Source of the DNA: Actinoplanes siamensis
Lineage (GTDB): Bacteria; Actinomycetota; Actinomycetes; Mycobacteriales; Micromonosporaceae
Assembly: GCF_016862395.1 (NCBI RefSeq)
Contig: NZ_BOMW01000014.1
Coordinates: 140,649-204,648, forward strand
Direction: 5' to 3'
DNA: 64,000 nucleotides
Below, piece by piece: positions 1 to 10,181 of this stretch. Position 1 is the stretch's first letter, and each line of letters opens with the position of its first letter. The notes under the pieces are model-generated. The model was not told the DNA's origin. It saw only the letters and a list, made by a program, of their open reading frames with translations, and did not search any database. Made by a program: the position numbers and the translations under genes.

Positions 1-2
1 AC

Positions 3-1691
3 GCCGCCGACTCCCTGGACCGGATGCGCCGGCTGCTCGCCGGGGAGATGGACACCGTCGCGGTCGAGCGGCGCTACCGGCACAAGGACGGCCACACCGT
101 CTGGGTGTTCGTGCGCGTGGCGGTGGTCCGCGACGAGCACGGCAACGGCCAGTACGTGGTCAACCAGGTGGAGGACATCACCGCCCAGCGGGCCGCGACC
201 GCACAGCTGCGCCGGCAGGCCCGGCTGCTCGACCTGATCCCCGCCGCGGTCATCGTCCGCGACCTCGACGGCACCGTCGACTGGTGGAACACCGGGGCCA
301 GCCGCCTCTACGGCTGGCCGACAGCCGTCGCGGCCGGCAAGGTCACCCACAAACTGCTCGCGACCCTCTTCCCGGCCGGCGCCACCGCCGACAGCCAGCG
401 CGCCGCGCTCCTGGAGCACGGCCGCTGGGAAGGCCACATGCGGCATCTGGCCGCTGACGGGCGCACCGTCACGGTGCTCAGCCAGCAGGTCCTGCACCGC
501 AACGGCGAGCAGGCCGCCGGCACGGACGCCCAGGTGCTGGAGATCAACACCGATGTCACCGCCACCCGCGCCGCCGAACAGGCGCTCGCCGACAGCGAGC
601 AACGCCTGCGCGCGCACTTCGCGCACTCGGCCGCCGGTCAGATCATCCGCGGCCTCGACGGACGGCTGATCGAGGTCAACCCGGCCTATGCCGCGATGCT
701 CGGCTACCGGCCCGAGCAGCTGGTCGGCCGGCGGATGGACGACCTGCTGCACTCCGAGGACCACGACCAGAGCACGTCGAAGCTCGCCGCTCTGGTCGTC
801 GGCGACGTCGACGCCTACACCCACGAGGGCCGGCTGCGCCACGTGGACGGCCACTGGGTCGACGTCGCGGCGACCATGTCGCTGGTCCGCGACACCGACG
901 GCAGGCCCAGGCACTTCGTCGGCGTCGTCGTGGACATCTCCGCCCGGCGGGCCGCCGAACAGGCCCGCGACATCGCGGCGGCCGCGCTGACCGAACGCAA
1001 CACCCAGCTGGAAGCGGCCAACCAGCTCAAACTGGATATCATCGGGATGCTCGGCCACGAGATCGGCAACCCGCTGACCTCGATCCGCGGCTACGCCGAA
1101 CTGCTCACCGAGGACTGGCCGGCCCTGACCGACGCGGTGCGTACCCGGGCCGTCGACGCCATCGCCCGGCAAGCCGGCCGCCTCGACGACATCGTCCGCG
1201 AAGTGCTGGCCATGGTCACGATCGACGCCGGCGCCATCACCGTCAAGCGCGAACGGCTGTCCCTGCGCTCCGAGATCGTCCGGGCGCTGGCCGCCGCCGA
1301 GGCCGGCGACGTGCCCGTGCTGGGCCCCGAGGAAGACGTGCTGTTCAACCGGGGGCACCTGCAGCAGATCCTGGTCAACCTGCTGTCCAACGCCGGCAAG
1401 TACGGCGGCGGAGCCACCGCGATCCGCATCGTCACCGGTGACGACGCGGATCGCCGGGGCATCCGGGTGCGGGTCGAGGACAACGGTCGCGGCGTTCCGG
1501 ACGAGTTCCGGCCACAGCTGTTCGAACGACTGGCCCGCGCCGAGCGCGACGCCGGCAGCGTGCGAGGCACCGGCCTCGGGCTCTACATCGTCCGTGGCCT
1601 CGCCCACGCGAACCACGCGGACATCCACCACGAACCGAACCCCGCGGGCGGATCGGTGTTCGTCCTCGAACTGGAGCCCGTCGAGGGCTGA
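3..1691 (+). CDS. Multi-PAS sensor histidine kinase, 5' end outside window
   Basis: The frame is open to the left edge, so the true start lies upstream; the first visible ATG is at 24. Three PAS/PAC units are visible (the end of one, then two complete ones over about residues 60-180 and 190-315 counted from that ATG). A HisKA helix follows with the phospho-acceptor in GHEIGNPLTS (His about 345). A HATPase domain has an N box (NLLSNAGKYG), a G1 box (VEDNGRGVP) and a G2 box (GTGLGLYIV). There is no transmembrane segment or receiver domain in the visible part, so it looks like a cytosolic signal sensor. The kinase class is certain; the ligand and partner regulator are unknown. It converges on the endoglucanase gene. 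Confidence 0.93.
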   Translation, partial: AADSLDRMRRLLAGEMDTVAVERRYRHKDGHTVWVFVRVAVVRDEHGNGQYVVNQVEDITAQRAATAQLRRQARLLDLIPAAVIVRDLDGTVDWWNTGASRLYGWPTAVAAGKVTHKLLATLFPAGATADSQRAALLEHGRWEGHMRHLAADGRTVTVLSQQVLHRNGEQAAGTDAQVLEINTDVTATRAAEQALADSEQRLRAHFAHSAAGQIIRGLDGRLIEVNPAYAAMLGYRPEQLVGRRMDDLLHSEDHDQSTSKLAALVVGDVDAYTHEGRLRHVDGHWVDVAATMSLVRDTDGRPRHFVGVVVDISARRAAEQARDIAAAALTERNTQLEAANQLKLDIIGMLGHEIGNPLTSIRGYAELLTEDWPALTDAVRTRAVDAIARQAGRLDDIVREVLAMVTIDAGAITVKRERLSLRSEIVRALAAAEAGDVPVLGPEEDVLFNRGHLQQILVNLLSNAGKYGGGATAIRIVTGDDADRRGIRVRVEDNGRGVPDEFRPQLFERLARAERDAGSVRGTGLGLYIVRGLAHANHADIHHEPNPAGGSVFVLELEPVEG

Positions 1692-1697
1692 CCGGCG

Positions 1698-1721
1698 CCG
1701 GCACCCGGCCGCCGGTGCCGG
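1698..1721. terminator. Bidirectional hairpin terminator
   Basis: A perfect 8-bp stem, CCGGCACC/GGTGCCGG, with an 8-nt loop lies between the convergent histidine kinase and endoglucanase genes and abuts the endoglucanase stop codon. There is no T tract, as is usual in high-GC actinobacteria. Confidence 0.6.
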
Positions 1722-4145
<2,424 letters not shown>

Positions 4146-4190
4146 TTACCGGGATCGATGTCGGTGTCCGCCGGCCATAGCGTTTTCCGC

Positions 4191-5405
4191 ATGACAACGA
4201 CGAAGAGGTACCGGAGCCGGACGGTGGCCCTGACCGCCGTCGCCGTACTGGCCGCGGGCGCGGGTGTCGCCCACGCGGAGACCGGGGGCGGGCACGACGT
4301 CGCCCGGACGGCGGCGACCGGCTGGGCCGGCATCACCCGGGAACGGGTCAGGATCGACTTCGGCGAGGGCTGGGTCACCGAGGGGGAGCTGACCTACCCG
4401 AGCAAGGCCCAGGGGCGGCTGCCGGTGGTCGTCATGCTGCACGGCAGCGGGCACAACGACATGAACCAGACCCTGCCCGAGGGCAAGGGCGCCACGTTCG
4501 TGCCGCTCGCGCAGGCCGCCGGCCGGGAGGGGTACGCGGCCCTGCGGTTCAACAAGCGGGGCGTGACCGGCGTCGGGCCGGTGGAGAGCACCGATCCGGC
4601 GCAGCTCGACCCGGAGCACCCGTACGCCCGGATCCAGCAGGACGCCGCCGCGGCGATCCGCTTCGCCGCCGCGTCCCGCCGGGTGGATCCGTCCAGGATC
4701 TTCCTGCTGGGACACAGCGAGGGTACGAACGTGGCCGCCAACCTGGCCGCCGACCCGAAGGCGTACGGCATCCCCGTTCCCGCCGGCGTGATCGCCATGG
4801 GCGTCGTCGGCCAGGACATCAGACAACTGCTGACCCTTCAGCTGTACGGCCGGTTGCTGCTCCAGATGCACGACGAGTTCGACGTGGACGCCGACGGCCG
4901 GCTGACCGCTGCCGAGGCGATCGACGGCCTGATCGGAGTGCCGAAGGAGGCGGCCGACCAGTTCCGCGCCGTCCTGCTCGACGGTGACCATGTCCGGCCC
5001 GGCACCGACACCGACGGCGACGGGCGGATCGCGATCGACGCCGAGGCCGGCCCGGTGCTGCGTACGGCCACCGGCATCGACGCCTGGCCCGACGTGCCGG
5101 GCCTGGAGACGCTGCGGGACTACGTCGCCGACATCGCCCGCTTCCCGACGGTGACCCAGGCCCTGCCGAAGTTCGCCGGCCCGACGCTGCTGCTCAACGG
5201 CGAGAACGATCTGCAGACCCCGGCCCGCGTCGCGCTCACCGCCGATGCCGCCGTCGCCGCGGCCGGCAACCGGGACCACCGGATCATCATCTACCCGGGC
5301 ATGGCGCACACCATGAACATCACCCCGAAGTTCACCCCGCAGTTCGGCGACCCCGACCAGCAGGTCGTCACCGACATCCGGGGGTGGCTCAGGTCCCACC
5401 GCTGA
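4191..5405 (+). CDS. Secreted alpha/beta hydrolase with EF-hand-like loops
   Basis: This 404-residue protein has a signal peptide (residues 1 to about 29, ending AGVAHA). The alpha/beta-hydrolase core shows an oxyanion-type HGSG segment and a nucleophile elbow GHSEG (Ser176); an acidic residue (ENDLQTP) and a His (PGMAHT) near the C terminus complete a Ser-Asp-His triad. It resembles dienelactone-hydrolase/acyl-peptidase-like esterases; the substrate is unknown. Two calcium-loop-like segments, DVDADGRLTAAE (about 231) and DTDGDGRIAIDAE (about 273), lie in the cap region. I chose the ATG at 4191 because the signal peptide begins there; an in-frame ATG at 4158 would add 11 unlikely residues. 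It is divergent from the cellulase. Confidence 0.85.
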   Translation: MTTTKRYRSRTVALTAVAVLAAGAGVAHAETGGGHDVARTAATGWAGITRERVRIDFGEGWVTEGELTYPSKAQGRLPVVVMLHGSGHNDMNQTLPEGKGATFVPLAQAAGREGYAALRFNKRGVTGVGPVESTDPAQLDPEHPYARIQQDAAAAIRFAAASRRVDPSRIFLLGHSEGTNVAANLAADPKAYGIPVPAGVIAMGVVGQDIRQLLTLQLYGRLLLQMHDEFDVDADGRLTAAEAIDGLIGVPKEAADQFRAVLLDGDHVRPGTDTDGDGRIAIDAEAGPVLRTATGIDAWPDVPGLETLRDYVADIARFPTVTQALPKFAGPTLLLNGENDLQTPARVALTADAAVAAAGNRDHRIIIYPGMAHTMNITPKFTPQFGDPDQQVVTDIRGWLRSHR

Positions 5406-5412
5406 CGGACCA

Positions 5413-5438
5413 GGCCTCCGCCACGCGCGACGGAGGCC
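5413..5438. terminator. Hairpin terminator
   Basis: GGCCTCCG and CGGAGGCC form a perfect 8-bp stem around a 10-nt loop just after the hydrolase stop. It sits between convergent genes and could serve both. Confidence 0.6.
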
Positions 5439-5497
5439 CGGCGTTCAGCCCAGTCGTGCGACGGCCACCCACCGGGCGCCGGTGCGGCGGCGGCCGG

Positions 5498-6025
5498 TCA
5501 GCACCGGGAAGAGCCGCGGACCGTCAGGGCGGTGGGCAGCCGGGCGGGCGGCGGCAGCGTGGGATCGAGCAGCCGCCGGATCGCCGAGGCCGCCTCCTGC
5601 TCGACCGGCATGTAGACCGAGGACAAATCGGCGGCCTCGGCCAGCGCGCTGCCGTCGAAGCCGACCACTGCCACGTCGTCCGGCACGCGCCGGCCCGCCT
5701 CGCGCAACGCCTGCAGCACGCCCGTCGCCGAGACGTCGCAGGCGGCGAACATCGCGTCGAGTCCGGGCTTGGCGCTCAGCGCCTGCGGATCCGGGTCGAT
5801 GACGAGGATCTCGATGCGCTCCCGGGAGCCGACACTGGCCCGGCCGGTGGCCAGCGCCCGCGCCACACCGTGCGGCTCGAACCCGAGCCGGTCCGCCACC
5901 TCGCGCACCCGCCGCCGCACGTCGTCCCAGACCCCGTAACCACCGTTGATCGCCCGGGACGCGGCCGCCCGCGACACCCCGGCCACCCGAGCCACGTCGG
6001 CCAGCTTGACCCGTCCGTCCGTCAT
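5498..6025 (-). CDS. Internally deleted LacI-family regulator
   Basis: The 175-residue product starts with an intact LacI HTH and hinge (VKLADVARVAGVSRAAASRAI; residues about 7-60). It then jumps to the C-terminal end of the sugar-binding domain (FAACDVSATGVLQALREAGRRVPDDVAVVGFDGS). Family members are about 330-345 residues, so roughly 150 residues of the ligand-binding core are missing without loss of frame. DNA binding may survive, but sugar sensing and normal dimerisation should not. It lies near the cellulase and hydrolase genes, so it could descend from their local repressor. It could also be a non-functional remnant. Confidence 0.75.
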   Translation of the reverse strand: MTDGRVKLADVARVAGVSRAAASRAINGGYGVWDDVRRRVREVADRLGFEPHGVARALATGRASVGSRERIEILVIDPDPQALSAKPGLDAMFAACDVSATGVLQALREAGRRVPDDVAVVGFDGSALAEAADLSSVYMPVEQEAASAIRRLLDPTLPPPARLPTALTVRGSSRC

Positions 6026-6106
6026 GGACGAAAAATACAGGTGTCGCGGCGTCGATGAGCGCCCGCCGGATGCCGATCTCCGGCAGGCGCCTTTCCCGCG
6101 ATCGGA

Positions 6107-7315
6107 TCAGTCGGTGTCGGCCTGCCACAGGTCGGGCCCGAACACCTCGTACTGGATGTCACGGGCGGCCACGCCCCGGTCGATGAGTCGGCTGCGGACC
6201 GCCTGCAGGAACGGCAACGGCCCGCACAGGTAGTACACGGCGCGGTCGGGCAGGCCGATCTGCGACACGTCCAGCATCCCGCTGGAGACGGACGTGGCCG
6301 GCAGTTGTGACCGCTCACCGTTCTCGTACCAGAGGTGCAGCTCCGAGCCGGGCATCCGGGCCAGGTCGTCGGCGATCTGGCGGCGCAGCGGGAACGACTG
6401 CTCGTCGGCGTCGGCGTGCAGCATCGTGACCCGCAGTGAGGAGCCAGCCGCGACCAGGTGCGACAGCATCCCGGCCATCGGCGTGATCCCGATGCCGGCG
6501 CTGACGAAGACCACCGGCCGACCGGAGTCGTCGAGCACGACGTCGCCGTACGGCACGCTGATGGTCAGTTCATCGCCGACCCCGACCTTGTCGTGCAGCA
6601 GGTTCGACACCTCGCCGTCGGGTTTCCCGCCGCCACGCACCCGTTTGACCGCGAAGAAACGGTGCTCGCCGTCGTCGGCCCGGGTCAGGCTGTACTGCCG
6701 TGGCTGGTGCACGCCGTCGGGCATCAGCAGGTTCACGCTGACGTACTGGCCGGGCAGCGACGTCTTGACCGGCCGGTCGTCGATGCGCCGCATGACGAAA
6801 CCGACCACGTCCGGGGTCTCCGGGATCTTCCCGGCGACCCGCCACTGCCGCCACACCCGGTCCGCCGTCACCCCGCGCGCGCTGTACAGGCCACGCTCCT
6901 GGTGGATGAGCGCGTACGCCATCAGCCAGTACACCTCGTCCCACGCCGCTGCCACCTCGGGGGTGACCGCATCGCCGAGGACGTCACCGATGGCCCACAT
7001 CAGGTGGTCGCGCACGATCGGATACAGCTCGGGTTTCAGGCCGAGCGAGGCGTGCTTGTGCGCGATCCGGGTCAGCAGCCGGTCCGGCACCCGCCCTGGC
7101 TGAGCCAGCAGGGTGGAGGCGAACACGGCGACCGATCCGGCGAGGGCTTTGGGCTGGGACCCCTCCGCCTGGTTGCCGCGGTTGAACAGCCCGTCCTGGA
7201 ACTCCGGGTGGGCGGCGAACATGTGCGCGTAGAAGCGGTTGGCGATCTCTTCGATGTGTTGCCCCACGACGGGCAGGGTGGCCTCGACGACGGGCCGGGA
7301 CTTGTCGGAAAGCAC
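6107..7315 (-). CDS. hmp: Flavohemoglobin, nitric oxide dioxygenase
   Basis: This 402-residue protein has the complete flavohemoglobin layout: a globin domain (about 1-140) with the proximal heme His in AHKHASLGL, an FAD-binding domain with RQYSLT (about 150-260), and an NAD-binding reductase domain with GIGITPM and YLCGPLPFL (about 265-400). The family converts NO to nitrate using O2 and NAD(P)H in the cytosol, protecting against nitrosative stress. It stands alone. About 210 bp of non-coding DNA upstream (7316-7525) includes a short TTCTCGCGAA-like symmetric element, which I do not assign to a regulator. Confidence 0.95.
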   Translation of the reverse strand: MLSDKSRPVVEATLPVVGQHIEEIANRFYAHMFAAHPEFQDGLFNRGNQAEGSQPKALAGSVAVFASTLLAQPGRVPDRLLTRIAHKHASLGLKPELYPIVRDHLMWAIGDVLGDAVTPEVAAAWDEVYWLMAYALIHQERGLYSARGVTADRVWRQWRVAGKIPETPDVVGFVMRRIDDRPVKTSLPGQYVSVNLLMPDGVHQPRQYSLTRADDGEHRFFAVKRVRGGGKPDGEVSNLLHDKVGVGDELTISVPYGDVVLDDSGRPVVFVSAGIGITPMAGMLSHLVAAGSSLRVTMLHADADEQSFPLRRQIADDLARMPGSELHLWYENGERSQLPATSVSSGMLDVSQIGLPDRAVYYLCGPLPFLQAVRSRLIDRGVAARDIQYEVFGPDLWQADTD

Positions 7316-7525
7316 TGCGTGACCCCCGTTGTCGCGTTCTCGCGAATACCGCTGTCCCTGCTGTGGGTGACCGCGTCGTCGCGGGTCAAACCTGCCACGG
7401 CGGCAACTGTGACATGGCCGGCGGCCGGGCGGCGTGCCGAGGCCCGCCCACGACCCGCGGCGCCGGAGTCCCGCGTCGCGGTGCTGCTGCGTCCGGGACA
7501 GCCGATGGTCTGGGCCGCCCGCCGG

Positions 7526-8218
7526 TCACCGCAGATCCACGAGCGGCCGGTCGGCCGCGCCCGCCCGGGCGATCAGCCGGGGCACGTCCGGGTCCGGCGC
7601 GTCGTGCAGGTCCAGGCCGTTGCGGGCCAGCTCGAACGAGGTACGGAAGCTGCGCCCGTCGGCGAGGCCACGGTAGAAGCCGGTAGCGAACAGGATCGCG
7701 GTGTCGTCGAACACCTGCCGCCGCATGCCCACCACGCACGGGACGTGCGCCGCGATCGCCTCCGCCTGCTCGTCGGTGTGGCAGGCGTTGAGCACGACGC
7801 AGCGCAGGCCCTCGCCGAGAATGGCGAACAGGTCGCGCAGGGCGCGCGGCGGCACCGAGCGCGGCCAGCCGTCCCGGCCGACGACCTGGATGCCGTCCCG
7901 CGGGTGCCCGTGGCCGCTGAAGTGGGCCAGGACCGGGCGGTGGCGCAGCAGCACGCGCTGCAGGTCGTCGAGCCGCAGGGCGTCGGCGGTGCGGACGTCC
8001 AGCCGGCCGGCCGCGCGGGAGTGGGCGACCTCCTGGTCGATCGCCCGGCGTTCCTGGTCCAGGGCCAGTTGCCGCTGATCGTCGGCGTTCGCGCTGAGCA
8101 GCAGGATGGTGCCGCGTGCCGGGACCGGCCGGGCGGCGGGCGGCGGCGCGGAGCCGTAGTTCACCGTCTTGCCGCCGTAGACCGTGTCGCCCTTGCGCCC
8201 GAAAACGATGTCGCCCAT
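7526..8218 (-). CDS. CHAT-domain caspase-like protein with N-terminal motif
   Basis: This 230-residue protein is a compact CHAT (caspase HetF-associated TPR) protease-fold protein. The catalytic dyad is visible as His103 in FSGHGH and Cys146 in VVLNACHT. The first 20 residues form a Gly/Asp-rich tag, GDIVFGRKGDTVYGGKT, matched by the C terminus of the divergent neighbour. I chose the ATG at 8218 because the tag starts there; an upstream in-frame ATG at 8260 would run into the neighbouring gene. CHAT proteins are often executioners in bacterial immunity and death circuits. Here there is no TPR or NACHT partner in the same chain. Protease activity and target are inference. Confidence 0.85.
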   Translation of the reverse strand: MGDIVFGRKGDTVYGGKTVNYGSAPPPAARPVPARGTILLLSANADDQRQLALDQERRAIDQEVAHSRAAGRLDVRTADALRLDDLQRVLLRHRPVLAHFSGHGHPRDGIQVVGRDGWPRSVPPRALRDLFAILGEGLRCVVLNACHTDEQAEAIAAHVPCVVGMRRQVFDDTAILFATGFYRGLADGRSFRTSFELARNGLDLHDAPDPDVPRLIARAGAADRPLVDLR

Positions 8219-8253
8219 GACGGTCTCTGACGGACCGTCCGTCAGGGGCATCC

Positions 8254-8790
8254 ATGGCAATCAAGCATGTCGGCGTCGAGGTGCGGATCAGCCGCCGGAC
8301 GATGTGGGTGGGCGCGAAGGTCTACCCGCTCAAGCACGTCACCCGGGTGGAGCCGCTGGAGATCGTCCCGCGGCGTGGGCGCATCGTGGTCAGGTACGGC
8401 CGGCAGGCGGGCTCCTGGGCCGCGCTCGGGCTGCTCGGGCTGATGGTGCTGGCGTGCGCCGGCAACACGGTGCCCACCGCCGCCGTCACCGTCTACGAGC
8501 TGGCCGTCCTGGGCGCCCTGATCGCCGTCACGATCCGGCTGATCGACCGGCTCACCATGTCCACTCTGCACGTGCTGAGCATCGCCAGCGCCGGTGGCCT
8601 GCACGAGGTCGTGGCCAGCTGGGACCGGGAGCAGATCCACACCCTGATGGACCAGGTGGTCGCCGCGATCGACGACCCGGAGGTGAGTTACGCGGTGCAC
8701 ATCGAACACATCGACGCCACCGGCGACGTCGTGTTCGGGGACAAGGGGGACCGCATCCTCGACGGCGGCAAGACCGAGCACCACTACTGA
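8254..8790 (+). CDS. DUF6232-like two-TM protein with shared C-terminal motif
   Basis: This 178-residue protein has an N-terminal beta-rich segment, two membrane helices (about 54-71 and 76-97), a cytosolic segment with an amphipathic helix (HTLMDQVVAAID), and a C-terminal tag GDVVFGDKGDRILDGGKT (157-174). That tag closely mirrors the N terminus of the divergent CHAT protein. The fold resembles the DUF6232 family seen in actinobacteria, whose function is not known to me. The start is 35 bp from the CHAT start, so the two share a promoter region. I infer a membrane sensor or adaptor that pairs with the CHAT protein through the common motif. Confidence 0.7.
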   Translation: MAIKHVGVEVRISRRTMWVGAKVYPLKHVTRVEPLEIVPRRGRIVVRYGRQAGSWAALGLLGLMVLACAGNTVPTAAVTVYELAVLGALIAVTIRLIDRLTMSTLHVLSIASAGGLHEVVASWDREQIHTLMDQVVAAIDDPEVSYAVHIEHIDATGDVVFGDKGDRILDGGKTEHHY

Positions 8791-8800
8791 GAGGAGAACC

Positions 8801-9019
8801 ATGGACACCGTCGCCGGAGCCGCCGGCAACCTGCTCACCAGCGTCGTCCTCGTCCTGCTCGGCCCGACCGTGTTCATGCTGCTGGTCCGGCGATTCGTGC
8901 CGTACCTCGGCGAGCACCTCTGGCGCGCCTACTGCGATGTCCTGATCTGGCTGCTGCGCGCGCCGTTCCGAGTGGTCCGGGTGCTGATCCGGGAGGTCCG
9001 CGGCGCCCGCCGACACTGA
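8801..9019 (+). CDS. Small single-TM protein
   Basis: This 72-residue protein has one long hydrophobic helix (about residues 10-30), a short amphipathic stretch, and a basic C-terminal tail (VRVLIREVRGARRH). A strong GAGGAG ribosome site precedes the ATG, 10 bp after the stop of the DUF6232-like gene, so the two are co-transcribed. I recognise no family. The charge pattern (basic tail after the helix) fits a small inner-membrane protein with a cytosolic C terminus. Confidence 0.65.
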   Translation: MDTVAGAAGNLLTSVVLVLLGPTVFMLLVRRFVPYLGEHLWRAYCDVLIWLLRAPFRVVRVLIREVRGARRH

Positions 9020-9072
9020 CGCCCGCGCGGTCCGTCAGTACCCACACGCGTACCGCCGAAGGGGTGAGATCG

Positions 9073-9219
9073 ATGTTCCTGCAAGCCACCGAGACGCCGC
9101 CGGCCGGCAGCGCCGCCCAGCGTGACGAGGTTCGCCTCGCGGCCTGGTCGCCGGGCTCGTGGTGGCCGCCCGGGTCGTTGTCGCGGGGCGAACTGCTCAG
9201 CGACCGGGAGCCGGCGTGA
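9073..9219 (+). CDS. 48-residue ORF coupled to next gene
   Basis: An ATG at 9073 follows an AAGGGG ribosome site and opens a 48-codon frame (MFLQATETPPAGS..., rich in Trp/Pro in the middle, ending SDREPA). Its TGA overlaps the GTG start of the downstream zinc-ribbon gene as GTGA, the usual mark of translational coupling in actinobacteria. No family is recognised. It could be a genuine small protein of the CHAT/DUF6232 locus or a leader that drives translation of the next gene. Confidence 0.5.
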   Translation: MFLQATETPPAGSAAQRDEVRLAAWSPGSWWPPGSLSRGELLSDREPA

Positions 9220-10109
9220 CGTCCGGCTGGCGGTGCGACGACTGCCTGACCGTCAACGGCGATCCGCGGAAGCCCTGCGCGGCCTGCGGAGGGAGCCGCC
9301 GGCGTGCGGAGCCGTCCGGGCCGCTGTCGGCGCCCGCCTGGCCGCCGGCCGGGGCTTCCTGGGCGCCGCCGTCATCCGCGCCCGCGTCGCCGGCCCCGCC
9401 GTCATCCGCTGCGCAGGCCCCGCCGTCGTGGACCGCCCCGGCGGCCGGCCCCGGGGCGTCCGCTGCGCGGACCTATCACGTCTCCAGCCGGCCGCCGTCG
9501 CACCGGCTGCGGCTCCTCCTCACGACCGCCGTCGTGATCGTCGGCATCCTGGTGGCGGTCGTGCTGGTGGTCACCAATCGGGAGCAGGACGGTCCGGATC
9601 CCGGCGCCGCCCGGAGCGTCGGAGCCGGGTCGGCGCAGGGCGGCGGACCGGACCGGCGGGACGAGTCCGAGCAGGCCGACGCGGCCGCCGCGCGGCGGAT
9701 GGACGCGTTGCTCACCGAGAGCATCGCCGGTCGCAGATACCTGCTGGAGGCCATCGACCAGGCGCTGGCCTGCGACACCTCGGCGGCGTCCAGGGGGATG
9801 AGGGCGGCGTCCCAGGCCCGCACGGACCTCATCGCCAAGGCCGGCGACACCGACCTGGCCGCGCTGCCCGGCGGCGACGATCTCAAGTCCGGCCTGATCG
9901 GCTTCCTGCGCGCCTCGTACACCGCGGACCAGGCGTACCTGCGCTGGGTGCGGTCCGCGGACGGCTGCCCGTCCACCGGTGGGGCCGGCTTTCCCGCGGT
10001 CGAGAGGGCCAACGCCGAGGCACGGTCCCGCAAGACCGGCTTCCTGGCCGACTGGAACCCGGTCGCCGAGCGGTTCGGCCTGCCCACCCGGGACGTGAAG
10101 AGCATCTGA
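9216..10109 (+). CDS. Zinc-ribbon single-TM protein
   Basis: This 297-residue protein has an N-terminal zinc ribbon (CDDC...CAAC, within the first 30 residues), a Pro/Ala/Ser-rich linker, one membrane helix (about residues 105-125), and an extracytoplasmic helical domain of about 165 residues. Two cysteines remain in the outer part (ACDTSAA and DGCPST), possibly a disulfide. The GTG start at 9216 has GGGAG upstream and overlaps the 48-residue ORF. It is the last gene of the run started by the DUF6232-like gene. No function is known; the topology suggests signalling across the membrane. Confidence 0.65.
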   Translation: MTSGWRCDDCLTVNGDPRKPCAACGGSRRRAEPSGPLSAPAWPPAGASWAPPSSAPASPAPPSSAAQAPPSWTAPAAGPGASAARTYHVSSRPPSHRLRLLLTTAVVIVGILVAVVLVVTNREQDGPDPGAARSVGAGSAQGGGPDRRDESEQADAAAARRMDALLTESIAGRRYLLEAIDQALACDTSAASRGMRAASQARTDLIAKAGDTDLAALPGGDDLKSGLIGFLRASYTADQAYLRWVRSADGCPSTGGAGFPAVERANAEARSRKTGFLADWNPVAERFGLPTRDVKSI

Positions 10110-10114
10110 GCGCC

Positions 10115-10142
10115 GGTCCCCGGGAGGGCGCTCCCGGGGACC
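10115..10142. terminator. Strong bidirectional terminator
   Basis: GGTCCCCGGGAG, a GGCG tetraloop and CTCCCGGGGACC form a perfect 12-bp stem between the convergent zinc-ribbon and glycosyltransferase genes. Confidence 0.75.
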
Positions 10143-10181
10143 AGCCGCTGCGTTCATCTCCGGGCCGGCCATCCGGCTGCG

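Noticed and set aside
10115..10142. GGGAG...CTCCC symmetry as a third CebR site
   Set aside because: The spacing differs (GGCG centre) and it forms a 12-bp stem between convergent genes, so it is a terminator.
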